Assembly (NCBI GenBank): GCA_934292725.1
Contig: CAKQXY010000038.1
Location: 1 to 35,314, forward strand
Direction: 5' to 3'
From: an uncultured Lachnospiraceae bacterium
GTDB lineage: Bacteria; Bacillota; Clostridia; Lachnospirales; Lachnospiraceae
DNA: 35,314 bases
Below, piece by piece: positions 8,646-17,467 of this stretch (the first letter of the stretch is position 1; each line of letters opens with the position of its first letter). The notes under the pieces were generated by a model. The model was not told the origin of the DNA, made no database searches, and was given only the letters and a program-made list of their open reading frames with translations. A program made the position numbers and the translations under genes.

Positions 8646-9623
8646 TTATAGTTTTCGCTTTGCCAGCTCTATAATATACGTAACTGTATTTTCCCACAGT
8701 TCCTTTTGTATATGCCAATAGTTTCTTATATCTCTTCCTCTGAAAAATACCTTTTTACATTTTTTTCTAGTTGAGATTCCTTCCTTTAATCCGTCGACAT
8801 AGTCTTTTCCAAAGCCAATCTTCATAAAGAAACACCATTTTACAAAATATCCTGCGGCCAATGTCGGTGCATTTAAAATAAGCTGTGGCAGCGGCATATT
8901 CTTATAGTTGACATACACTGAATTTCGCGCAGAAAGCTTTACCTTGAAACTATTATATTTTGAACCGCTTGTTCCGCTTCCAACATGATATACCTTTGCT
9001 GTCGGACAATATACATTTCGATATCCCTGAATCTTTGCTCTATAGCCAAGATCCAGATCCTCTAAATATGCAAAATGCAGTTCATCAAATAATCCTATCT
9101 TTGCAAACAGCTCTCTTCTATACATAGCAGCACCTGCACAAGCCGAAAAAACCTCTGCCGGCTCGCGATAGTCACCAACAGGCTGTCCAACACCGCGCTG
9201 AAATGCCCAGCCAAGACAAGTATACAGATCACCTGCATCATCCATCTTTTCATGGTCATGAAACTGAATCATCTTGCAGCTGACAGAAAAAATATCATCA
9301 GCTGATTCCATTGTCTTTATCAGTTCCTCTACCATCTTCGGGAAGGAACGTGTATCGTTATTTAACAACAGTACATATGGTGTCGTGCACATGCCAATTC
9401 CCACATTGACACCTCCGGAAAAGCCAAGATTGTGTCTCATTACTGCAATCTTTACCCACGGATAATGTTCTCTTATATAAGAAACACTATCATCCTGCGA
9501 TGCATTGTCAATCACAAGCGTCTCAAAATCCTTGCTTGTCTGACGCTCCAATGAAGAAAGGCAATCATCTAAAAAACGCTTTCCATTATAGTTCGGAATG
9601 ACAATCGTTACTTTCTTTTCCAT
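8646..9623 (-). CDS. GT2 family glycosyltransferase (rhamnosyltransferase-like)
   Basis: GT-A fold inverting transferase of about 325 residues, cytoplasmic or membrane-associated. N-terminal nucleotide-sugar site VTIVIPNYNGKRFLDD, then VIDNASQDDS, a metal-binding LLNNDT segment and a catalytic LEDLDLGYR motif, as in WbbL-type rhamnosyltransferases. The C-terminal third (about 230-325) has a hydrophobic, basic stretch that may sit on the membrane. The frame is open to a TTG at 9647 and an ATG at 9635; the ATG at 9623 begins exactly at the conserved domain and is preferred. It is 24 bases after the double-GT2 gene. Donor and acceptor sugars are not determinable, though rmlC in the same block favours rhamnose. 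Confidence 0.88.
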   Translation of the reverse strand: MEKKVTIVIPNYNGKRFLDDCLSSLERQTSKDFETLVIDNASQDDSVSYIREHYPWVKIAVMRHNLGFSGGVNVGIGMCTTPYVLLLNNDTRSFPKMVEELIKTMESADDIFSVSCKMIQFHDHEKMDDAGDLYTCLGWAFQRGVGQPVGDYREPAEVFSACAGAAMYRRELFAKIGLFDELHFAYLEDLDLGYRAKIQGYRNVYCPTAKVYHVGSGTSGSKYNSFKVKLSARNSVYVNYKNMPLPQLILNAPTLAAGYFVKWCFFMKIGFGKDYVDGLKEGISTRKKCKKVFFRGRDIRNYWHIQKELWENTVTYIIELAKRKL

Positions 9624-9647
9624 TCTGCTACCCATGCCTTTCCACAA

Positions 9648-11807
9648 TTATTTTTTTGATGCTGAATATTCTCCGCGCGCAATCAGCTGCTGCTTACGCG
9701 CTTCTTTTATGGTATGGTTGATTTTGTAATACTCCAGATAAGACAGATTCGGATTGTAATACGGATCAACAAAAGTTGACAAAATATCCCACTTTGAATT
9801 TAAAAGCATCATCTCGTTTCCAAAACGGATAAAACGATCTGTCGTATCTTCCATACCTCTTGATTTTGACTCATAGTGGAAAAGTTTTACATCGGCATCA
9901 TATACAACAAGATAACCAGCTTTTCTTACCTTCAGACAAAAATCAACATCATTAAATGCCACCTGAAACTCTTCTTCAAGTCCACCTACTTCTTCATATA
10001 CTGATCTTTTTACAAGAAGACATGCTGCCGTAACTGCTGACACATCCTGTGAAGAAATAGCTCTTCCCATGTAACCCGGATCATCCTCATGAATACCCTT
10101 AAAGACATGATCCGCCAGTCCGCCAGCACCTACCAAAACGCCGGCATGCTGAACGGTATGATCATTGTATAACAGTTTTGCACCAACAATACCAACCTCA
10201 GGACGCATGCAAAAGCCTAACATACTCTGGAAAATATCTGGTGTTATAAGCTCAACATCATTGTTCAGCAGCATGATATAATCACCCTTTGCAAACTTAA
10301 AACCAAAGTTGTTGATTGCAGAGTAATTAAAGCCAGCTTCCCAATACACAACCTTTACGTTGTCATGCTCCTTTTCAATCTTTTCATAGTAAGCAAATGT
10401 TTCCGGCAATACACTATTATTTTCAATGATGATAAACTCATAATTTTGATAGTCAGCACGTTCAAAAAATGAATTCAGGCAGACATCTAAATCATCTGTA
10501 TGATCCTTATTAGGAATCAGAATCGACACAAGCGGCTCTTCTTTTAATGTAAACTTTGTCTGATACCAACCATCAACAGCACCTTCCTGCGCACGTGCAT
10601 TCCATCCAATACGCTTATAATGCGCATTTAATGCTGCCTTTCCTGCATGAATCGCATACATCTTGTTTCCCTGGCTTGCTGCGGTTGACTGATTTGAGCA
10701 GCGCCAATGATACAAAATGCGCGGACAGTGATAGATTTTTTTAGTGTTCTCCGTCAGGCGAAGCACAAAATCATAATCCTGTGCACCGTCAAATTTCTCG
10801 TTCAGTCCTCCAACAGTGTCTACGAGTGATTTTCTCACTGCCAGAAAATGGCACATATAATTATTTGCATGGAGCAAATCAATATTAAAATCAGACTTAA
10901 AGTGCGGATAAAAATAATGGGCTGCATACTCATCTGTCTTATCCTCATCACTATAGAATACATCAATTGTCTTGTCTTTATTTAGTGCATCTACGTAGCA
11001 AAAGAGTGCATCTGGCTCCAAAAAGTCATCATGATCCAAGAAAGCAATAAACTCACCTGTTGATGCCTCAATACCTGCATTTGTGTTTTGTGCAATTCCC
11101 AGATTTTTTTCAAGACGAATCACCCTGATACGCTTATCTCTCATTGCCCAGTTTTCTAATAGTGATGTCAGATGTACATCCTCAGGAGATGCATTTACAA
11201 GACACAGCTCCCAGTTTGCATAGCTTTGGTACATCATAGAGCGCACCAAATCCTTTAAAAATTTTGCTGGAGTGTGATAAAGCGGAACAACAACAGAGAA
11301 CTTCGGCGCATACGAAAATTTTGTTTTACGCTGTGCAAAAAGCTCCTGTCTGCTGACGCGCATAATACGAAGCCATGTATCGTAATCAGCATACTCATTT
11401 CTTGTCAGCTTCTTTTTCAGCCAAACAAGATTTTTCTTTGTATTTACATACTGTGCCTTGCTTTCCTTTAAAAACTTTCTTGCTGCAATCAATGCCGGAT
11501 TTAATGGAAGACTCTGCTCAGATATGACACTCCCCTGTGCATCCTTTTCATTAAAATGAACTGTTACAAGATGCTGACCGCGAGATGGAATCTCAAGAAA
11601 GATTCCAACATGACCCGCCTTTGGATCTCCATATTTAGCAAGACCAACATCTGGTCTTGCTGCCCATGTAACGATTGCATCAACTGGTTCCTTTTTCTCA
11701 TCGGTAACTGTAATTTCTATCTCATTCTCTGCAACAGATGACACAGCCCAACCAGTTGCAAATATTTTTCCGTTTTTTACAAATATCGAATCAAAACAAT
11801 ATTCCAT
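9648..11807 (-). CDS. Two-domain GT2 glycosyltransferase with N-terminal beta-type domain
   Basis: Protein of 719 residues with three parts. Residues about 1-110 form a beta-rich domain (the NGKIFATGWAV segment) that recurs in the next gene. Two GT-A domains follow: the first (about 170-400) has VVVPLYHTP, FLDHDDF and YSDEDK; the second (about 440-680) has VSILIPNKDHTDD, LLNNDVEL and an FNDVDFCLK catalytic segment. Such paired domains, as in RfbC-like proteins, can add two linkages of a repeating unit. The start ATG at 11807 has AAAGGA placed six bases upstream; an upstream in-frame start at 11834 is less likely. It is a paralogue of the gene at 11841-13973, with about 33 bases between. No catalytic residue is obviously lost in either GT domain. 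Confidence 0.9.
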   Translation of the reverse strand: MEYCFDSIFVKNGKIFATGWAVSSVAENEIEITVTDEKKEPVDAIVTWAARPDVGLAKYGDPKAGHVGIFLEIPSRGQHLVTVHFNEKDAQGSVISEQSLPLNPALIAARKFLKESKAQYVNTKKNLVWLKKKLTRNEYADYDTWLRIMRVSRQELFAQRKTKFSYAPKFSVVVPLYHTPAKFLKDLVRSMMYQSYANWELCLVNASPEDVHLTSLLENWAMRDKRIRVIRLEKNLGIAQNTNAGIEASTGEFIAFLDHDDFLEPDALFCYVDALNKDKTIDVFYSDEDKTDEYAAHYFYPHFKSDFNIDLLHANNYMCHFLAVRKSLVDTVGGLNEKFDGAQDYDFVLRLTENTKKIYHCPRILYHWRCSNQSTAASQGNKMYAIHAGKAALNAHYKRIGWNARAQEGAVDGWYQTKFTLKEEPLVSILIPNKDHTDDLDVCLNSFFERADYQNYEFIIIENNSVLPETFAYYEKIEKEHDNVKVVYWEAGFNYSAINNFGFKFAKGDYIMLLNNDVELITPDIFQSMLGFCMRPEVGIVGAKLLYNDHTVQHAGVLVGAGGLADHVFKGIHEDDPGYMGRAISSQDVSAVTAACLLVKRSVYEEVGGLEEEFQVAFNDVDFCLKVRKAGYLVVYDADVKLFHYESKSRGMEDTTDRFIRFGNEMMLLNSKWDILSTFVDPYYNPNLSYLEYYKINHTIKEARKQQLIARGEYSASKK

Positions 11808-11840
11808 TGCTTTTCCTTTCGCGTTTGATACCATCCTGCC

Positions 11841-13973
11841 TTATGGCAGCTTGTAATAACCGTTTTTCAGTGAAAGATTTCTATTGTAATAAGGATCACT
11901 GCCCATTACATGCTTCCACTTATTTTTCATATATTCTGCTTCTCTTGCCAGTCTTGCCTGCTTCTGCGGTGAATCCTCATAGCCTCTTGAGCGTGACTCA
12001 TAGTGATACAGATGTGCAAATGCATCATACACAACAAGATATCCTGCCTCGCGAAGCTTCAGACACAGATCAACATCATTGTAGGATACCGCAAGATGCT
12101 CGTCCATACCGCCAACTTCCTCATACACCTTCTTACGAATAAGAAGACATGCTCCAGTTACTGCTGAAAGATCCTGTGAAAATGAAGCTCGTCCCATATA
12201 GCCCGGATCATGCTCTGGGTATTCCAAAAACTGATGAAATGCCACTCCCTCAACACCAACTATAACACCAGCATGCTGGACTGTATCATCCTCATATAAC
12301 AGCTTTGCACCTACAGCACCTACATCTGATCTTCTTGCATAGCCAACCATGCTTACAAGAAAATCTGGATCAATTACCTGTGTATCGTTATTTAATAAAA
12401 GAAGATATTCTCCATTTGCTTTTTTAGCTGCAAAATTTTGAATTGCTGCATAATTAAAGCCATGCTTCTCAGAATGACGTGCATCATCCATCTTCCAGGT
12501 CTCTACACGTATGCGCTCATCCTGTTTCTTTAACTTTTCATAATAATCAAAGGTTGCCTGATCCTCACTATTATTTTCGATAATAAGAATCTCAAAATTT
12601 GTATATTCTTTTGTGGCAAGAAGTGATCTCACACAGCGATCAAGATCTTCTGTATGATCTTTATTAGGAATCACAATTGTCACAAGAGGACGCTCTGTAT
12701 ACAGATACGTTGTCTTATAATACCCTGGTAAAAATGTATTGTCAACCTTCGCCTCAATTCCATGACGATCATAATATTCCTGCAGTGCACGCTTTCCAGC
12801 TTCAAATGCATACGATTTGCTGTCTGTATTAGCAGAAGTGGAACCCTTATGGCAGCGCCAGCTATAGAGAATCTTTGGAACATGGACAACACTCTTACTC
12901 TCATCAATACAGCGAAGCACCAGATCAAAATCCTGTGCACCATCAAAATTCGGGCGGAAACCGCCGACCTTTTTTATAATAGATGTCTTCACTGCAAAAA
13001 AGTGACAGATATAATTGTTTGTGTGAAGAAGATCTGGATTATAATCCGACTTAAAATGAGGAAAATAATGAAGCTTTCCTTCCTGATCTACCTTATCCTC
13101 ATCACTGTATATACAATCAGCATCACCATTTTCGTTTATTGCTTTTACAAATTCGAACAAAGCATTCGGTGACAAAAAATCATCATGATCAAGAAGTGCT
13201 GTATAGCTGCCTGTCGCAAGCGCCAGTGCCTCATTCGTATTTCCTGCAATTCCCAGATTTTTTTCCAATTTACGGTACTTGATTCTAGGCTCTTTGCTCA
13301 TATATTTACGCACCTGCGCATCAAGTTCTTCATCCTCTGGGCTTCCATTTGCAAGGCACAGCTCCCAATTTTCGTAAGTCTGCTTTTGTACACTTTGAAT
13401 CATATCGTCCAGAAAATTTAACGGTGTGTGATACAGCGGAACAATGATTGAAAACTTCGGATGAAGTGCAAAATGAGTAGTCTTTTCTTTCAGGCGCTTA
13501 GCAAACCCAGGATACTGCTTCTCATACCAGATCGCGTATTTTTTTTCCTCTGGTTCAAAATCTATATATTTTTCCTCAAGGCAGAAATCTTTAATGCTTT
13601 TTGCGCGCTGCAGTCGGCGAATACGCCCCTTAATGCCATGCTGATAGCGATAAGCGGCCAAAAGACCTGGACAGTCAATAAGCTGCTCTAATACATCCTC
13701 TGGATGTTCCTTACTTGTAAATACCGCGTAGCAATTTGTCATTTCACCCGGCTCAAATGAAAATGTAAGACCATATTTGTCAAAGGACGCATCCTGATAA
13801 ACGACCTGTCCTACATCGGCACGTTTTACGCGGCTTACCTGAGCATCAAGGATGCTTCCATCCTCCTTACGAATGGTAAGACACACCTCATCTCCTGCCG
13901 TTTCTGGTGCCGCCCATCCGGCACAAGTCACTTTTCCATTCAGATATACCACTGAATCTAACGAACTTCTCAT
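11841..13973 (-). CDS. Two-domain GT2 glycosyltransferase, tandem paralogue
   Basis: Protein of 710 residues with the same plan as its downstream neighbour: an N-terminal beta-type domain (NGKVTCAGWAA, about 1-110), GT-A domain one (IIVPLYHTPLNFLDD, LLDHDDFLS, YSDEDKVD) and GT-A domain two (VTIVIPNKDHTEDL, LLLNNDTQV, YNDVDLCLK). The clear collinear similarity of the two genes points to tandem duplication followed by divergence, presumably to make two different linkages of the same polymer. The start is supported by AGAAAGGATTGGT before ATG 13973. It lies 38 bases after the ABC ATPase. Substrate unknown; a rhamnan-type or heteropolymer backbone is an inference from context. Confidence 0.9.
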   Translation of the reverse strand: MRSSLDSVVYLNGKVTCAGWAAPETAGDEVCLTIRKEDGSILDAQVSRVKRADVGQVVYQDASFDKYGLTFSFEPGEMTNCYAVFTSKEHPEDVLEQLIDCPGLLAAYRYQHGIKGRIRRLQRAKSIKDFCLEEKYIDFEPEEKKYAIWYEKQYPGFAKRLKEKTTHFALHPKFSIIVPLYHTPLNFLDDMIQSVQKQTYENWELCLANGSPEDEELDAQVRKYMSKEPRIKYRKLEKNLGIAGNTNEALALATGSYTALLDHDDFLSPNALFEFVKAINENGDADCIYSDEDKVDQEGKLHYFPHFKSDYNPDLLHTNNYICHFFAVKTSIIKKVGGFRPNFDGAQDFDLVLRCIDESKSVVHVPKILYSWRCHKGSTSANTDSKSYAFEAGKRALQEYYDRHGIEAKVDNTFLPGYYKTTYLYTERPLVTIVIPNKDHTEDLDRCVRSLLATKEYTNFEILIIENNSEDQATFDYYEKLKKQDERIRVETWKMDDARHSEKHGFNYAAIQNFAAKKANGEYLLLLNNDTQVIDPDFLVSMVGYARRSDVGAVGAKLLYEDDTVQHAGVIVGVEGVAFHQFLEYPEHDPGYMGRASFSQDLSAVTGACLLIRKKVYEEVGGMDEHLAVSYNDVDLCLKLREAGYLVVYDAFAHLYHYESRSRGYEDSPQKQARLAREAEYMKNKWKHVMGSDPYYNRNLSLKNGYYKLP

Positions 13974-14011
13974 ACCAATCCTTTCTGCCCGAAGCTTTGC
14001 ATCTGTTTTTG

Positions 14012-14749
14012 TTACAGTCTGTAGGCGTCACACACTTCCTTAACATCGCCAAACATCTTCACCGTATGGTTTTCAAGCCATACAACACGGTTGCACATTT
14101 CACGAATCTGATCCAGATTGTGTGATACATATAAAACTGTAGTTCCTCCCGCCATCAATTCCATCATGCGTGCGTGACTCTTTTTCTGGAAGTTTTCATC
14201 ACCAACAGAAAGAATCTCATCAACGATCAAAATTTCAGGATTGACAACCGTTGCGATTGAGAAAGCCAGACGCATCAACATACCTGATGAATAATTTCGA
14301 ATCGGTGTATTGATAAACTCACCGAGTTCTGAAAATTCCAATATGTCGTTATAGCGTGATTCAAGAAATTCCTTTGAATATCCTAAAACCGCGCCGTTTA
14401 AATAAATATTTTCCTTTCCGGTCAAATCGTAGTCGAAGCCAGAGCCAAGCTCAAGCATCGGCACAATACCGCCTCCGCGATAAACACTTCCCTCTGTTGG
14501 CTTTAAAATTCCGGAAATGATCTTTAAAATTGTACTTTTTCCAGCTCCGTTTCGGCCTATTAAACCGATTACCTCGCCTCTTTTTACATCAAATGACACA
14601 TTCTTAAGCGCCCAGAAATCCTTATATTCCACCTGGCGCTTAAGCATCTTTGTCACCATCTCCTTAATACTCGTAACCCTGTCGTTTGCCATGCGAAAAC
14701 GCATAGACACATTTTCGACGCGGATTATGCTGTTATTTTCATCTGCCAT
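14012..14749 (-). CDS. Polysaccharide ABC exporter, ATP-binding subunit (Wzt/TagH-like)
   Basis: ATPase that powers export of lipid-linked polysaccharide across the membrane. Walker A GRNGAGKST is at 65-73, the family-typical YSSGM signature at 153-157 and Walker B ILIVDE at 173-178, then a SHNLDQI switch histidine. The protein is only 245 residues, so it lacks the C-terminal sugar-binding domain found in long Wzt proteins; export should therefore not require recognition of a capped chain end. It follows its permease by 65 bases. No strong ribosome site is close to the ATG; GAAAGG is some 14 bases upstream. Confidence 0.94.
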   Translation of the reverse strand: MADENNSIIRVENVSMRFRMANDRVTSIKEMVTKMLKRQVEYKDFWALKNVSFDVKRGEVIGLIGRNGAGKSTILKIISGILKPTEGSVYRGGGIVPMLELGSGFDYDLTGKENIYLNGAVLGYSKEFLESRYNDILEFSELGEFINTPIRNYSSGMLMRLAFSIATVVNPEILIVDEILSVGDENFQKKSHARMMELMAGGTTVLYVSHNLDQIREMCNRVVWLENHTVKMFGDVKEVCDAYRL

Positions 14750-14814
14750 TTTTATTAACTATGCCTTTCCATAACCTGCAAAAATCTTCGAATTGTAATG
14801 ATCTTTATAAACAC

Positions 14815-15843
14815 TTAGATATACAGTACAAACTGATCCTGCGTCTTTTTAAATACTGTGCCGCCGATTATAATCATGACAAGTGAACAAATCGCACAGA
14901 TAAAATACTCGCTGATTGCAGGAGAACATCCATCAATAATAATAGTACGTACAAACGTTACATAATGATACAGAGGATTAAACTGCATCACCTTAGCCAG
15001 CCATCCTGCACCACTTCTTTCAAGCATACCTGTACTGTAGATGATCGGTGTCGCATACATCCACATGGTAGAAATAACTCCCCACAAAAACTCAACATCA
15101 TGGAAAAATACCATGAGACTTGAAAGCAGAAATCCCATGCCGACTGCAAAAGAAATCACAAAAATAAGTGCAAGCGGCAGCAAAAGAATTGACCAGCGAA
15201 TATACAAACCATTAAACAGACCATAGAAAATCGTAACCAGAAGAAGCGGAACCATTGAAAGCACCATGTTGATGCTTGCAGACAGAACCTTTGTAACCGG
15301 ATAAATATATTTTGGCACATAAACCTTTGTAATCAAAGATGCATTGCTGATAATTGCACGCATTGCCTGATTACAGCAATCATTAAATCCATTGAAGATT
15401 ACAATACCGCAAAGCAGATAAATTGCATAGTGCTGAACTCCTGCATCACGCACGCCAAGCAGCTTACTGAATACAACATACTGGACGGTCATCATCAAAA
15501 GTGGATTTAAAAAGCTCCAAAATACACCAAGCACCGATCTTTTGTACTTGATTTTAAAATCTCTTGAGATCAGCTGCTCCATCAAAAACTCATACTTTGC
15601 AAGCGTCTGAATAAAGGAGCCTCCCGCTGTAGTTAAGCCCTTCTTTTCTCTGTTAACCATGTGCACACCATATAATGCAAGCGCTAACAAAGATGCAATC
15701 TCAAACACAAAAGCTGTAACAATTCCTGATGTGCTTGATCCAATCTGAGGCCATGCTAAAAAATCCACAAGCAAAAATAAAAGAAATAATGTCGCAACTG
15801 CTACTTTACTGACCTTTTTTAAATCATATTTTTTATTATTCAT
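14815..15843 (-). CDS. Polysaccharide ABC exporter, permease subunit (Wzm/TagG-like, ABC-2)
   Basis: Integral membrane partner of the ATPase encoded next. The first about 60 residues carry two extra membrane segments with a short loop. The ABC-2 core then starts with the amphipathic stretch ISRDFKIKYKRSVLGVFWSFLNPLL, which is characteristic of RfbA/TagG permeases, and continues with six membrane helices. At 342 residues it is longer than the usual 260-280 because of the N-terminal pair of helices. Predicted to form the channel for the undecaprenyl-linked chain. Gene order permease then ATPase and the short spacing to rmlC (about 29 bases) fit one operon. Confidence 0.93.
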   Translation of the reverse strand: MNNKKYDLKKVSKVAVATLFLLFLLVDFLAWPQIGSSTSGIVTAFVFEIASLLALALYGVHMVNREKKGLTTAGGSFIQTLAKYEFLMEQLISRDFKIKYKRSVLGVFWSFLNPLLMMTVQYVVFSKLLGVRDAGVQHYAIYLLCGIVIFNGFNDCCNQAMRAIISNASLITKVYVPKYIYPVTKVLSASINMVLSMVPLLLVTIFYGLFNGLYIRWSILLLPLALIFVISFAVGMGFLLSSLMVFFHDVEFLWGVISTMWMYATPIIYSTGMLERSGAGWLAKVMQFNPLYHYVTFVRTIIIDGCSPAISEYFICAICSLVMIIIGGTVFKKTQDQFVLYI

Positions 15844-15872
15844 ATTCTTTCTTTATCCTGCTATCACCTTTT

Positions 15873-16430
15873 TTATTCAAAATGGAAGGTATCCTTTAAT
15901 CCCAACCACTTCTTATCCTTCTCAGAAAGAATCGGCTCTACGCCCTCTGGAATCGGCCAGTCAATTCCGATCTCAGGGTCACTCCAAAGCACACCGCCCT
16001 CATCGCCTGGATGATAAAAATCAGTACACTTATAAGCAAACTCAGCTTCATCAGTCAATACTACAAAGCCATGTGCAAAGCCTTCTGGAATATAGAACAT
16101 CTTCTTATTTTCAGCAGTAAGCTCAACACCAAACCACTTTCCGTATGTCTTTGAATTGGCACGCAGATCGACAGCTACATCAAACACACCGCCGCGAATT
16201 GCACGAACGAGCTTACCCTGTGGATACTGCTTCTGGAAGTGAAGTCCACGCAATACACCCTTTACAGACATAGACTGATTATCCTGAACAAACTTCATAT
16301 CTAATCCAGCCTCAGCAAAATCATTATAATTATAAGTCTCTACAAAATAACCTCTCTCATCCTTAAATACTGTAGGCTCGATTACATATAATCCCTCAAT
16401 ATCACAGCCTGTTACTTTAATTTTTCCCAT
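15873..16430 (-). CDS. rmlC: dTDP-4-dehydrorhamnose 3,5-epimerase
   Basis: Third enzyme of dTDP-L-rhamnose synthesis, a cupin-fold dimer that epimerises C3 and C5 of the 4-keto sugar. Length 185 is exactly typical. The catalytic His lies in RGLHF (His64), with the DVAVDLR strand and the FAHGFVVL and YKCTDFY segments that line the pocket. AGGAGG is ten bases before the ATG. The other three rml genes (rmlA, rmlB, rmlD) are not in the window and must lie elsewhere. Its presence is the best hint that the polymer contains rhamnose. Confidence 0.96.
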   Translation of the reverse strand: MGKIKVTGCDIEGLYVIEPTVFKDERGYFVETYNYNDFAEAGLDMKFVQDNQSMSVKGVLRGLHFQKQYPQGKLVRAIRGGVFDVAVDLRANSKTYGKWFGVELTAENKKMFYIPEGFAHGFVVLTDEAEFAYKCTDFYHPGDEGGVLWSDPEIGIDWPIPEGVEPILSEKDKKWLGLKDTFHFE

Positions 16431-16466
16431 TTTATCTTTTCCTCCTGTTTTTTGTTTATGAGATTT

Positions 16467-17387
16467 TTATTCCTGCCAATATTTTTTATTCATTGTGCAG
16501 AAACTAATCAGCTTTTTTGGCAGCTTATAATATTTTTCTCCAAGCTTGTAGCCCACAACCTTGCAGCCTGAAATATATACAAGGCGAAACAGCTGTCCAA
16601 ACTCATGATGACGAACCAGATAGCGTGCCGTGTCAAACACAAGGCGTTTGCCCTCGCCAAGTGCTTCCACATTGTGAAATGCCTCCTGATTATCTGCATG
16701 TGAAACACCATTATCGAAATTTCTTTGAAACTGCTGAAATCCAGTATAATTGTGTGAGTGAATCACTCTCGCCTCTGCCACGTAAGCCACAGAATAGCCC
16801 GCATTTATAGCTGTGGACGCAAAGACCATATCTTCATTAAATATTGCCTCCGGCAAAAATCCACCTAATTCCTCATACGTGCTTTTGCGGTACATTGCAC
16901 AGGAATTTGAACAAAAATAAGTTTTAATTCCAAGTGCCTGAATATCTGCCTGTGTCTTTACCCTGCTTTCTGCCGGATAATTAAAATTTCTGGTAAAGCG
17001 TTCAATTGCTGAGTCTGTCTTTTTAGCAAGCTGTCTGGCATAAGCTGCAGCGACAAGCGGATCATCAAACGCCTTTGCTAAATACTCTACCAAATGAGTA
17101 TCTGCCGGAACTGCATCCTGTGTCATAAACAGCATCAAATCAGCAGTTGATTTTCTTGCTGCCATATCTCTTGTCGCACCATGATCAAATTCTTCCGGCG
17201 CAATATGATAAACTTCCATATTGGCTGGCCAGCGAAGATTCTTTGGGAAACCAGCTTCGTCTGTGTTGATCACAATAATGCGTTCCACCGGATGGGTCTG
17301 CTTTTCCAGCCGGTCTAAAATCTTTTGAAGCTTTTCATCCGGATAACTCGCCGGAATAATTACATCTACTGTTTTCTTTTCTTGCAT
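16467..17387 (-). CDS. GT2 family glycosyltransferase (rhamnosyltransferase-like)
   Basis: GT-A transferase of about 306 residues. The N-terminal donor site reads VDVIIPASYPDEKLQ, followed by VINTDEAGF, a MTQDA metal-site equivalent and FNEDMVF as the likely catalytic acidic motif; HSHNYTGFQQFQRNFDNG near residue 220 is typical of RfbF-like rhamnosyltransferases. The frame extends to a TTG at 17429 and an ATG at 17399; MQEKK at 17387 best matches the domain start, but its ribosome site is weak (GGGTAG). A GCCGTT/AACGGC-type hairpin lies just upstream (about 17405-17418). The gene is followed by rmlC after 36 bases. Confidence 0.85.
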   Translation of the reverse strand: MQEKKTVDVIIPASYPDEKLQKILDRLEKQTHPVERIIVINTDEAGFPKNLRWPANMEVYHIAPEEFDHGATRDMAARKSTADLMLFMTQDAVPADTHLVEYLAKAFDDPLVAAAYARQLAKKTDSAIERFTRNFNYPAESRVKTQADIQALGIKTYFCSNSCAMYRKSTYEELGGFLPEAIFNEDMVFASTAINAGYSVAYVAEARVIHSHNYTGFQQFQRNFDNGVSHADNQEAFHNVEALGEGKRLVFDTARYLVRHHEFGQLFRLVYISGCKVVGYKLGEKYYKLPKKLISFCTMNKKYWQE

Positions 17388-17467
17388 ATCTACCCACATT
17401 TCCGCCGTTAAACGGCCTTTTATCGGCAATCCTATTTAGGATACCACAATCTAACTTTTTTGTAAAT

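Noticed and set aside
8488..8718. 76-codon minus-strand frame before the initiating transferase
   Set aside because: Overlaps the end of the GT2 gene in another frame and runs through the predicted promoter and hairpin.
12762..13172. 136-codon open frame on the + strand
   Set aside because: Antisense within a well-supported glycosyltransferase gene.
9648..13973. Long direct repeat between the two large glycosyltransferase genes
   Set aside because: Similarity is at protein level between diverged paralogues; not a mobile element or recent DNA duplication.
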